A stretch of 64,000 nucleotides of DNA. Origin: an uncultured Oenococcus sp. GTDB lineage: Bacteria > Bacillota > Bacilli > Lactobacillales > Lactobacillaceae. This document shows positions 45,366-53,531 of the stretch, one piece after another. Position numbers and translations under genes: made by a program. Below the pieces are notes generated by a model. That model made no database searches, was not told where the DNA came from, and saw nothing but the letters and a program-made list of their open reading frames with translations. The stretch is from the NCBI GenBank assembly GCA_934229385.1, contig CAKQDH010000001.1:1-64000 (forward strand), written 5' to 3'. How positions within the stretch are numbered: the stretch's first letter is position 1; every line of letters starts with the position of its first letter.

Positions 45366-45881
45366 TTATATACCTTTTAATGAACGATAAATCTTACCAT
45401 TATAAAAATTAATCGTTAAATAATTTAATGAATTTTTCTTCCCTTTATAACTTAATTCAAAAACTATGTGTTTTCTATAATAAGAAGGATCAAATGAATA
45501 AACTTTTCTAATTTTATATTTTTTATAAATGCTATCAAGTTTACTGTTAGAAACCCTTTTGTTAGCAGGAACTTTTTTTATTAATCTTTTTTTTGAATTA
45601 AAAAGGGCTATATAGGAAGTTTTATCATTATCAGTTCCTCGAACTGAATAATAAGTTCCGTTTCTATTTGATTCCTTAAAATTTTTTATAGAAACAATAT
45701 TAGTCTGATTAAAAGCAGCTTTTGAAACTTGCCTTTTAGTTTTTTGAATAGGAAAAAGAATTCCAACTATATAAAGAGAAACTACTAATAAAATTAGCAA
45801 AAATATTCCCATAAAAATAGTAAATTTATGAGACTTCCGAGCATTTTTTCTTTCGCGTCTTATTGTATAATAATTTTTCAC
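45366..45881 (-). CDS. ypmB: YpmB-like DUF5590 membrane-anchored protein
   Basis: A 171-residue protein with a basic N-terminus, one membrane helix at about 23-46 and an external domain of about 120 residues with two PepSY-like repeats ([18 protein letters not shown]). The function is unknown. Placement between dinG and asnS matches the conserved dinG-ypmB-aspB-asnS order. Start is GTG with AAGGA just upstream. Confidence 0.75.
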   Translation of the reverse strand: MKNYYTIRRERKNARKSHKFTIFMGIFLLILLVVSLYIVGILFPIQKTKRQVSKAAFNQTNIVSIKNFKESNRNGTYYSVRGTDNDKTSYIALFNSKKRLIKKVPANKRVSNSKLDSIYKKYKIRKVYSFDPSYYRKHIVFELSYKGKKNSLNYLTINFYNGKIYRSLKGI

Positions 45882-45954
45882 AATTTTCCTTAATCATTAT
45901 ATTATATCTATAATTATATTTTTATAATTCATAATAATTTAATAATTTAAAAAA

Positions 45955-47397
45955 TTAAGTAGAAAAAAACTTTTTGGGATCTTTAAAAGCCTTATCAGAA
46001 TATCCCTTCTTTAATTTTGATTTAACCTGCGTAATTAAAATAACTGAGGAAGATATATCTTTATAAATACCTAATAATTTATTTTTTCGTTTTCCTACAT
46101 CAAAAATGATTAAATCATAATAATTACTTAATTCTTTTGTAGTTAATAAAAAAGATCTTAAATCTACTATCCCTAATCTAGGAAAATGATATTTTTTTAA
46201 CAACTGGCTAAACAAATCATACTTATATTTTCGATATCCTGAAAATAAGTCATATAAAGATTCAGGAAAGCCATTACTAATTTCCGGCAGATAGCCTGTT
46301 GTAGTTTTAGAAAGCCAACTAAGAACCCGCAATTTAGCAATCTGTTGACCTGGACTATCATTACTTTTTAAATTAGATCTAAAGTGATCTAAATTAATAA
46401 AATCTTTCCTTGTAATAGGAACTTTTGCATAAAAAGCAAGTTTTGGAAACTGCTTTAAAATTTTCTCACTAATAGCCACCCTTCTTCTTATATTTTCTTG
46501 AACAATCAATATTTTTTTAAAAGCTAAAAGTTTCTTTGCAATCAATAGATAACCATTAGTTTTACCAAAGCGTGGGCGGATAAAAATAGAAATGAAAGGG
46601 TTCGTATCAACTTTAGAAGAAAATTTATCAGCAAATTCAAATTGTCTTTTCCTTAATTTAGGTATTTTTAAATTTGAAAGATGGCTTTGCTGAAAATGTT
46701 TATTGACAGTTTTAATTTTTTCAAAATACTTTTTTTTGTCTTCATTTAAGAAAGAAATATCTAAGCCCTTAAAAGAATTTAAAACCTTGCCCTTTCCCTT
46801 TGCCAGGTAAAAAAAATTTTCTGTATTCCCAATCATCTTTTTGGAATATTTTCTTAAATTATGTATAGTTAGCGGTGAATAATCGCAAATTTTTTTCCGA
46901 AATAACAAAAAAAGTTTAGCCGTAGCTATAGCATCTTGATCAGCTCGATGATGTTTGACAAGTTTTATATTTAAAGCTTTCACAAGTTTATCCAATTTAT
47001 AACTCTTGAAAGTAGGGAAAAGAACTTGAGCTAATTGAACGGTATCAATATATTGGCTTCTTAAACGTGGCATCTTAATTCTAGAAAATTCCCCATTTAA
47101 ATAAGGATAATCATATCTAACATTATGAGCGATAAAAACTGTATCAAATAATTGTCTTCTAATAAGAGGCCCGATTTCTTCAAAATAAGGGGCATCAACA
47201 ACATCATGATCTGTGATACCAGTTAAATTTACAATCGAATCTGGGATTTTGACTCCAGGATTTACCATAGAATGAAAGTTATGAATTATTTTCCAATTAT
47301 GAATATAAGAAATCCCTATTTCAATAATATGCCCTCCTTCTTTAAAGGGAGCCGTAGTTTCTAAATCTACAACAGCAAAAATTGATTTTTCATCCAT
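45955..47397 (-). CDS. dinG: DinG-family protein with exonuclease domain and degenerate, shortened helicase
   Basis: About 480 residues against about 930 for typical Firmicute DinG/YpvA. The DEDDh exonuclease domain is intact: FAVVDLETT (about 7-15), FIAHNVRYDYPYL (about 92-104) and HHRADQDA (about 151-158). The remainder holds a Walker A-like RPRFGKTNGYLL (about 277-288, not the usual GTGTGKT) and a Walker B-like IIFDVGKRK with no DEAH. The rest of the helicase is gone, with ypmB 73 bases downstream. It probably works only as an exonuclease. The ATG at 47397 is preferred; TAGAAT lies seven bases before it and there is no Shine-Dalgarno. Confidence 0.85.
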   Translation of the reverse strand: MDEKSIFAVVDLETTAPFKEGGHIIEIGISYIHNWKIIHNFHSMVNPGVKIPDSIVNLTGITDHDVVDAPYFEEIGPLIRRQLFDTVFIAHNVRYDYPYLNGEFSRIKMPRLRSQYIDTVQLAQVLFPTFKSYKLDKLVKALNIKLVKHHRADQDAIATAKLFLLFRKKICDYSPLTIHNLRKYSKKMIGNTENFFYLAKGKGKVLNSFKGLDISFLNEDKKKYFEKIKTVNKHFQQSHLSNLKIPKLRKRQFEFADKFSSKVDTNPFISIFIRPRFGKTNGYLLIAKKLLAFKKILIVQENIRRRVAISEKILKQFPKLAFYAKVPITRKDFINLDHFRSNLKSNDSPGQQIAKLRVLSWLSKTTTGYLPEISNGFPESLYDLFSGYRKYKYDLFSQLLKKYHFPRLGIVDLRSFLLTTKELSNYYDLIIFDVGKRKNKLLGIYKDISSSVILITQVKSKLKKGYSDKAFKDPKKFFST

Positions 47398-47432
47398 CAA
47401 TAAAATTCTACAATAATTATTTTATTTTTGAT

Positions 47433-47438
47433 TACAAT
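47433..47438 (+). promoter_or_regulatory. Candidate -10 of the mevalonate operon
   Basis: TACAAT ends seven bases before the mvk ATG at 47446, with no ribosome binding site between, so the first operon mRNA may be leaderless. The dinG -10 candidate TAGAAT (47410-47405, minus) lies in the same divergent gap. Confidence 0.4.
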
Positions 47439-47445
47439 TATATAT

Positions 47446-48369
47446 ATGAAGCCAAATTTTTCATATTCTCATGCAAAAGCTCATTTACTAGGAGAACATT
47501 CTGTTGTATACGGGTATCCAGCAATTATAGCTCCTCTTTTAGGTCTAAAAAACCAAGTTAAAATAAAAAGTTCTAATGAAATATTAATTACTTCAAACAA
47601 TTTTTCGGGTAATTTAGAACAGCTTCGGTATCGATTTAGTGGGATATACCTTTTAATTAAAGCTTTACTTGATTTTTTTGATGAACCAGATTTAAAATTT
47701 AATTTGGACGTAAAATCAAATGTTCCTGCTAAAAAGGGCCTAGGCTCTTCAGCCGCTTATGCTGTTGCTATTACTAAAGCTTTCTTTAAATATTTTAACT
47801 ATCAAGGAAATAAGAAAGAAATCTTTACCTTTTCACAAATTGAAGAAAATAAAAATCATGGACATTCTTCTGGCGGAGATACTTATGCAACTATATCAAA
47901 TAAACCAATTTTTTTTGATTCTAATAAAAATAGCACGTTACTAAAGTTAAAGAAAAAAATTTATTTAATTATCGCTGACTCTGGAACCTACGGTTCTACT
48001 TTAGAAGCAGTCAAATTAGTAGGAGATAATTTTAATAGGGATCCCAAAAAATATGGTGCTATTTTTAAAAAAATGGGAGAGATTGCAAACCAGGGAAAAG
48101 AATTACTGCTTGTCGGTAAACTAAAAAAGTTTGGCAAATTAATGAATAAAAATCAGATTTTTCTTAAAAAATTAGGTGTATCAACTCCTTATTTGGAAAA
48201 ACTAGTTCAAGTAGCTAATTCAGCTGGAGCTCTTGGTGCAAAGTTAAGTGGCGGAGGTTTAGGAGGATGCATAGTTGCACTTTCTGACTCTCAAGAAAAA
48301 GCAGACAAAATTCAAAAAAAATTAAACGAAGCAGGTGCATATGGCACTTGGAAATCCAAAATATTATGA
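47446..48369 (+). CDS. mvk: Mevalonate kinase
   Basis: A 307-residue GHMP kinase that makes phosphomevalonate from mevalonate. GHMP motif 1 HAKAHLLGEHSVVYGYPAI is at the N-terminus, motif 2 PAKKGLGSSAAYAVAI at about 90-105, and motif 3 AKLSGGGLGGCIVAL at about 266-280. The ATG at 47446 is chosen over an upstream in-frame TTG because it gives the standard N-terminus. It overlaps mvaD as ATGA and leads the mvk-mvaD-mvaK2-fni operon. Confidence 0.94.
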   Translation: MKPNFSYSHAKAHLLGEHSVVYGYPAIIAPLLGLKNQVKIKSSNEILITSNNFSGNLEQLRYRFSGIYLLIKALLDFFDEPDLKFNLDVKSNVPAKKGLGSSAAYAVAITKAFFKYFNYQGNKKEIFTFSQIEENKNHGHSSGGDTYATISNKPIFFDSNKNSTLLKLKKKIYLIIADSGTYGSTLEAVKLVGDNFNRDPKKYGAIFKKMGEIANQGKELLLVGKLKKFGKLMNKNQIFLKKLGVSTPYLEKLVQVANSAGALGAKLSGGGLGGCIVALSDSQEKADKIQKKLNEAGAYGTWKSKIL

Positions 48370-49310
48370 ATAAAGCACGAGCGTATACTAATATTGCATT
48401 AATAAAATATTGGGGTAAACGTAACCAAAAATGGAATTTGCCAACTACTAGTTCTATAGGCTTAACTTTAGATGGCTTTTATACCGAAACAGAAGTTAAA
48501 CTAATACCAGAATTAAATAAAGATTTATTTTTCTTAGAAGGCCTTAAAAAAGAAAATAAAAGAGTAAATAAAATAATGGACTATTTCCGTAAATTAGCGG
48601 GCAAAAAAATTTTTGCTATTATTAAAAGCAAAAATTTTGTTCCAATTTCCAATGGATTAGCTTCGTCATCTTCTGCATTTGCCGCCTTAGCTAAAGCCGC
48701 TAGTAAAGCCTTCAAATTAGATTTAAATAAACAAGAAGTTTCAAAAATTGCTCGTTTAGGTTCCGGTTCAGCTAGCCGTTCTATATTTGGTGGATTTTCT
48801 ATTTGGCATAGAGGAAAAAACCATCGAAATTCATTCGCTGAGGAAATATTAAATCCTGTTAATTTTGATATAAATATTATAGATATTATCTTTAACATAA
48901 ATCCAAAAAAAATTTCTTCTACCGAAGGAATGGAGAAAGCACAAACTTCTAAAAATTATCCCAAGTGGGTTAAACAAACTAAAAAACAAACGGTTAATAT
49001 GATTGAAGCGATTGCAGAAGGCAATATTAAAAAGATTGGCTTAATTGCCCAAAATAACTCTTTAGCTATGCACCGTCTAAACAAAACTTCTATAAAACCT
49101 TTTGATTATTTCACTAAAAAAACATATAAAATAATTAAAAAAGTAAATATTCTCCAAAAAAAAGGTTTACCTATATTTGCTACTGTAGATGCGGGACCAA
49201 ATGTTAAAATAATTACTAATTCGCAAACTAGAAAAATAGTTATGCAAGAGTTTAAAAATTATGGACAAATAATAACTTCCAAACCAGGGCCTGGAGTAAA
49301 AGATGTCTAA
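48366..49310 (+). CDS. mvaD: Diphosphomevalonate decarboxylase
   Basis: A 314-residue GHMP-family enzyme that converts mevalonate diphosphate to isopentenyl diphosphate with ATP. Conserved ARAYTNIALIKYWGKRN is at the N-terminus, SSIGLTLDGFYT at about 30-41, SNGLASSSSAFAALAKA at about 97-113, SGSASRSIFGGF at about 137-148 and VDAGPNVK near the end. The ATG overlapping the mvk stop is preferred over the ATG 18 bases earlier. Overlaps the next gene by eight bases. Confidence 0.94.
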   Translation: MNKARAYTNIALIKYWGKRNQKWNLPTTSSIGLTLDGFYTETEVKLIPELNKDLFFLEGLKKENKRVNKIMDYFRKLAGKKIFAIIKSKNFVPISNGLASSSSAFAALAKAASKAFKLDLNKQEVSKIARLGSGSASRSIFGGFSIWHRGKNHRNSFAEEILNPVNFDINIIDIIFNINPKKISSTEGMEKAQTSKNYPKWVKQTKKQTVNMIEAIAEGNIKKIGLIAQNNSLAMHRLNKTSIKPFDYFTKKTYKIIKKVNILQKKGLPIFATVDAGPNVKIITNSQTRKIVMQEFKNYGQIITSKPGPGVKDV

Positions 49311-50106
49311 AGAAAATATAAGGGTTCCTGGTAAATTAATATTAAATGGCGAATATGCCATTACAATACCAGGAAATAAAGCTTTAGTTTTTGCTATTAA
49401 TCGTTTTTTATCAAAAAATAAATCAGAATTAACCAATAAAAAAGGGACCAAATATGGTTTAGGCTCTTCAGGAGCTTATGCGGTTTTAAAATGCCGTTAT
49501 GCAAACAAAAAAGCAGACGATCACATAATATTTAAAAAAGCTTTAAAATTTTCTAGAAGAAAACAACCCCAAAATTCTGGGGCTGATATAGCAGCCTCCA
49601 CTTTCGGCGGATTTTTGCTTTATGAAAATGGAAAGCTGCCTAAAAAATTAAGTTTTCCAAAAAAATGGAACCTTTTAGTAGGATGGACTGGTCAGCCAGC
49701 CTCTACTGCTAGTTTAGTATCAATGAATGCCTTAACTAACCAATTTTTAATTTATTCCCAAAAAAATGTTAATCAAATGATAAACTCAATATTAAATAGA
49801 GATTTCCACTTATTTGAAATTACTATTGATAGAGCCGAAAAAAATTTAGAAAAATTAAAGGGAACTTTAACTAAAAAAATTGCTTTAGGAATAAAAATAG
49901 CAAATTATTTTGGAATAAAAGCAAAAATATCTGGAGCAGGTGGTGGAGACTGTATAATCGCTTTTTCCAAAAACCAATTAATAAGTGAAAAAATCAAAAA
50001 AGTTTGGAAAAAAAATGGTATAAGCCCATTAAATTTGAAAATTTATTATAAAAACAAAAATGAAAAAAAACTACAAGAAAATTCTTTCTTTACACAAAAA
50101 AAATGA
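49303..50106 (+). CDS. mvaK2: Phosphomevalonate kinase, shortened
   Basis: A 267-residue GHMP kinase, well below the usual 330-370. The N-terminus VPGKLILNGEYAITIPGNKA, KYGLGSSGAYAVLK (about 48-61), FLVGWTG-like LLVGWTGQPAS and the final SGAGGGDCIIAF (about 205-216) are intact. About 60 residues between the first strand pair and the ATP-binding KYGLGSSG block are missing, and the region after it is shortened too. Position between mvaD and fni supports the role. No frameshift is apparent, so it is a compact but complete reading frame. Confidence 0.88.
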   Translation: MSKENIRVPGKLILNGEYAITIPGNKALVFAINRFLSKNKSELTNKKGTKYGLGSSGAYAVLKCRYANKKADDHIIFKKALKFSRRKQPQNSGADIAASTFGGFLLYENGKLPKKLSFPKKWNLLVGWTGQPASTASLVSMNALTNQFLIYSQKNVNQMINSILNRDFHLFEITIDRAEKNLEKLKGTLTKKIALGIKIANYFGIKAKISGAGGGDCIIAFSKNQLISEKIKKVWKKNGISPLNLKIYYKNKNEKKLQENSFFTQKK

Positions 50107-51109
50107 ACATATCAGTCTGGCCCTCCATCAATGGAAATGGAAAAATAACAACAATAGTTTACTAAAAGTTAAAATTGATAGACCCTTAATTCCAAAAATT
50201 AATATTCAAGACATAGATCCTTCAGTATTTATTTTTAATCACCATTTTAAGTGGCCCTTTTATATCGAAGCTATGACTGGAGGAAGCTCGCTATCTAAAA
50301 AAATTAATTGTCAATTAGCAACAATTTCCAGAAAATATAATTTAGCTATGGCTGTTGGTTCAGAATCTATAGCAATTAATAATAATGATCCAGATATAAA
50401 GGGAAGTTTTTCCATTGTAAGAAAGAAAAACCCTCACGGCTTCATTCTTGCTAATATTGGAGCTAATCATAATTTAAAAGAAGCTAAAGAAGCAATAAAA
50501 ATAATTAATGCTAATGCTTTAGAGATTCATTTAAATACCGTTCAAGAATTATCTTCTAGAAATGGTGACCGTATTTTTAAAAATTATCAAAATAATATTA
50601 AAGAGATTATCCAAGGATTAAAAATACCAGTCATAATTAAAGAAGTTGGGTTCGGAATGTCAAAAGACAAAATTCATAATCTTTCTTTATTACATCCAGC
50701 GGCAATAAATATTGCCGGTAATGACGGAACAGATTTTGGTTCTATCGAAGAAAGAAGAAATAGACCTCGCTTATGGCCAATTAAAAAAGACAAAAACACA
50801 AATACTTTCTTTTCCCTAACAAGTAACAAAATCCTAGGTATTAGTACCCTAAAATCTCTTCAATTTGCAAAGGAAGCTAAAATAAAAACCCCCATTATTG
50901 CTAATGGAGGCATAAATAATACTTTAGAAGTGTTTAATGCTATGGCCACAGGCGCAAAAATGGTAGGAATAGCAGGATATTTTCTCAGTCAACTAAATAA
51001 AAACAAACTTAAACAAACAATAATAAATTGGCAAAGACAGCTACCTTTACTTTATGGAATTTATAATATCCAAAAATCTTCTCAAATAAGTCATTTAAAA
51101 AAATTATAG
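50060..51109 (+). CDS. fni: Isopentenyl-diphosphate delta-isomerase, type 2
   Basis: A 349-residue FMN-dependent TIM-barrel enzyme that interconverts IPP and DMAPP. It has HKKNEHISLAL (about 12-22), PFYIEAMTGGS (about 64-74), ALEIHLNTVQE (about 147-157), VIIKEVGFGMS (about 184-194), AGNDGTDF (about 207-214) and IIANGGINNTLE (about 269-280). It overlaps mvaK2 by 47 bases because the only standard start is the ATG at 50060. That long overlap is unusual but the conserved N-terminus begins within a dozen residues of it. Confidence 0.93.
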   Translation: MKKNYKKILSLHKKNEHISLALHQWKWKNNNNSLLKVKIDRPLIPKINIQDIDPSVFIFNHHFKWPFYIEAMTGGSSLSKKINCQLATISRKYNLAMAVGSESIAINNNDPDIKGSFSIVRKKNPHGFILANIGANHNLKEAKEAIKIINANALEIHLNTVQELSSRNGDRIFKNYQNNIKEIIQGLKIPVIIKEVGFGMSKDKIHNLSLLHPAAINIAGNDGTDFGSIEERRNRPRLWPIKKDKNTNTFFSLTSNKILGISTLKSLQFAKEAKIKTPIIANGGINNTLEVFNAMATGAKMVGIAGYFLSQLNKNKLKQTIINWQRQLPLLYGIYNIQKSSQISHLKKL

Positions 51110-51121
51110 ATAATTAATTCA

Positions 51122-52579
51122 TCATAAAAGTATATTTTTAAAAATTTTTGTTCTTAATTTCTTAGGATAAAAATTCTTTATTACACCATCAGTATATTTT
51201 CCAAAATCAAAACCGTTATCTTTTCTAGTTAATAGAACCCAACCCTTTTTTAAAGGTTTTCTTATTTTACGAATAATATCACCATGAACATATAAAATAA
51301 ATTCATTATTATCCAATTCATATTTTTGGGGGAAGTAACTGGCTAAAGAACTCAAAGCTAGAGCATGAGAAGGAACAAACCTTTTATGATTAAAAAGACC
51401 TACTTCTAAGCCAGTAGAAAGTATCCGCAGGTTTCTTTTTTTAGAAAAATTAAAGGGTGAAATATAAACGGAAAAAAAATTATTGCGATTTCCTTTTATT
51501 TTAATTAGTTTATCAAGTTTATCTTTCAAAAAAAAATAAAGATTGTTCTTTTTTATAAATTCTAGAAAACTTTTCCTTTCTTCATTATTAAGAGGCAAAA
51601 CATTTATATATTTTTTATTTTTATGATAATATTTCTTGTTAATTTGTTTCTTTTTTGGACGAGTTTCATTATAAAAACTACCCTCTTTTTTCTGAAGATA
51701 AGCAACAAAATGTCCTCCTCCTAAAATCTTCTGTGGCCAAAGCCTAGCAGTTTTATATAAATCCGTTTCATTATTAGCCCATTTCGGTTTTCCATTTTCA
51801 ATACCATTTTTCTTTTTTATAGGCAGAAGTTTAAGTTCGGGGAATTTCTTTAAAGCCCAACTAATCACCTGTTCATTTTCTTCAGGTGAAAAAGTACAAG
51901 TAGAATAAACTAATTTCCCATTATCTTTTAGCATAAATATGGCTGATTTTAAGATCTTTTTCTGTCTTTGAGCACATTGGAGAACGTATTTATTGCTCCA
52001 ATTTTTAACAGCTAAAGAACTTTTTCTAAACATACCTTCACCACTACATGGAGCATCAACAAGGATTTTATCAAAATAGGAAGGGAAATCATAGCTCAAA
52101 TCTTGAGGAGAATTGTTTAAAACTAAAACGTTTTTTAGACCACTTTGGCTTATGTTCTCTCTTAATATTTTAGCCCTTTTAAAATTTATATCATTAGCTA
52201 TAAGGGAAATATGGTCGTTACTCATTTCCCCTATTTGAGTACTCTTACCTCCTGGTGCCGCTGCTAAATCTAAAATTTTATCATTTTTTTCAGGATTAAT
52301 TATATTAGCAACAAATTGAGCACTAGCGTCCTGAGAATAGACTACTCCCGTTAAAAAAGCATCTGATTTCCCATTAATTTTGCCATACCTTCCCCATTTA
52401 CGATTCCAAGACACAATTTTGTCTTTAATAAAATTATTACTATAAGGTTTGAGATTTTTTAAGGGGTTCAACCTATAAGCATTTGGGAAACTCTCGTTAA
52501 AAGAATTAAAAAAATCCTCACTTTCTTCGCCTAAAAGTTCTTTAAATTTATTAATAAAATCATACGGTAAATTAAGCAT
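51122..52579 (-). CDS. rsmF: 16S rRNA m5C methyltransferase, RsmF/NSUN family
   Basis: A 485-residue protein. The Rossmann methyltransferase domain has AAAPGGKSTQIGEM (about 107-120), the NCL1/NOP2 signature with catalytic Cys in VDAPCSGEGMFRK (about 175-187) and VYSTCTFSPEENE (about 222-234). The C-terminal third (about 320-485) is a PUA-like RNA-binding domain. It methylates cytosine in 16S rRNA. It overlaps the end of the SGNH gene by eight bases. Confidence 0.88.
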   Translation of the reverse strand: MLNLPYDFINKFKELLGEESEDFFNSFNESFPNAYRLNPLKNLKPYSNNFIKDKIVSWNRKWGRYGKINGKSDAFLTGVVYSQDASAQFVANIINPEKNDKILDLAAAPGGKSTQIGEMSNDHISLIANDINFKRAKILRENISQSGLKNVLVLNNSPQDLSYDFPSYFDKILVDAPCSGEGMFRKSSLAVKNWSNKYVLQCAQRQKKILKSAIFMLKDNGKLVYSTCTFSPEENEQVISWALKKFPELKLLPIKKKNGIENGKPKWANNETDLYKTARLWPQKILGGGHFVAYLQKKEGSFYNETRPKKKQINKKYYHKNKKYINVLPLNNEERKSFLEFIKKNNLYFFLKDKLDKLIKIKGNRNNFFSVYISPFNFSKKRNLRILSTGLEVGLFNHKRFVPSHALALSSLASYFPQKYELDNNEFILYVHGDIIRKIRKPLKKGWVLLTRKDNGFDFGKYTDGVIKNFYPKKLRTKIFKNILL

Positions 52580-53531
52580 TTATTTTGTCCTTAAGTAAGG
52601 GTAATAAAACTTTATACGCCTCTTTATGGCCCTTTTTACTTAAATAAATATCTTCTTTAGTTTCAAATAGCCAATTTTTATTTTGAATTAAAAAAATTTT
52701 CTTATAATTATGAAAAAAATTTTCAAATACTTCTTTGAAACTTCCATCAAAGGGTTCAATTACGATAATATTAATTTCATGGAACCTTTTTTTTAATTCC
52801 CTTACTAAAGCCTTTAAAGCAAATAAAAATTCTTTTTTATTTGCTTTCTTATCATTAGAACCTAAATTGACAATTACAGATTTAATTTTGCAAAAGGGAG
52901 CTATTATTCTTGGTATGTTTTTCGATATTTGCCAAATAATCTCAATTGAAGTCGGCGGATAAGCTTTGGCCTTATTAGTAATTCCTATTCCTTGATAAGC
53001 AATCCTAATATTATTTAAATTAAGTTTTTCAGACATTAAAAAATCCCAACTTAAATCAGGTCTATACATATTAGGATTATTTGGAAAATTTATTCCTTTT
53101 CCGTTTAAAATTGAATCTCCTAAAAATATAAGAGTACCCCTTTTTGGGATTTGGCCGACTAGTTCTCCATTATAAGAAATTTTTTTCAAACAGAAATAAT
53201 TTAATAGTTTCCAAGCCGCCGAAACAGAATTTTTTTCCAAAGTTTGGGTCATAATTCTAATTAAGTGTTCTTTTTTTGGGTTAAGATTTAACTTAAAAAA
53301 ATTACTTTTAAGTGTTTTAGAATAAAACTTACCATGATCAATTGAAATTAATATAGTAGAAATTAAATCTTTTTTAAGACTAGGCCAGTTAAAAATAATT
53401 CTAGAACAATTTTTGCTTTTTAACCAAATTTCTGCTCCAATGTTATTTGTCATAATTGTTTCTTTTTTTTTATTTTCCCACCAGCTTCCAAGAAAAGCTC
53501 CACTTGAAATTTTTAAAGGAAATTCATTCAT
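52572..53531 (-). CDS. SGNH/GDSL hydrolase family protein
   Basis: About 319 residues. An N-terminal beta-rich domain of about 130 residues precedes the SGNH esterase domain: block I LIFLGDSILNG (about 143-153) with nucleophile Ser, the Asn block VNLGSNDKK (about 214-222) and final His in KKGHKEAY (about 302-309). No signal peptide or membrane anchor is seen, so it is probably cytoplasmic. The two-domain form resembles bacterial carbohydrate esterases. The ATG at 53531 overlaps the recD2 stop, preferred over a GTG four codons earlier. Substrate unknown. Confidence 0.8.
   Translation of the reverse strand: MNEFPLKISSGAFLGSWWENKKKETIMTNNIGAEIWLKSKNCSRIIFNWPSLKKDLISTILISIDHGKFYSKTLKSNFFKLNLNPKKEHLIRIMTQTLEKNSVSAAWKLLNYFCLKKISYNGELVGQIPKRGTLIFLGDSILNGKGINFPNNPNMYRPDLSWDFLMSEKLNLNNIRIAYQGIGITNKAKAYPPTSIEIIWQISKNIPRIIAPFCKIKSVIVNLGSNDKKANKKEFLFALKALVRELKKRFHEINIIVIEPFDGSFKEVFENFFHNYKKIFLIQNKNWLFETKEDIYLSKKGHKEAYKVLLPLLKDKINA

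Noticed and set aside
47428-47445. TTG start for mevalonate kinase
   Set aside because: It adds six non-conserved residues; the ATG at 47446 gives the standard N-terminus.
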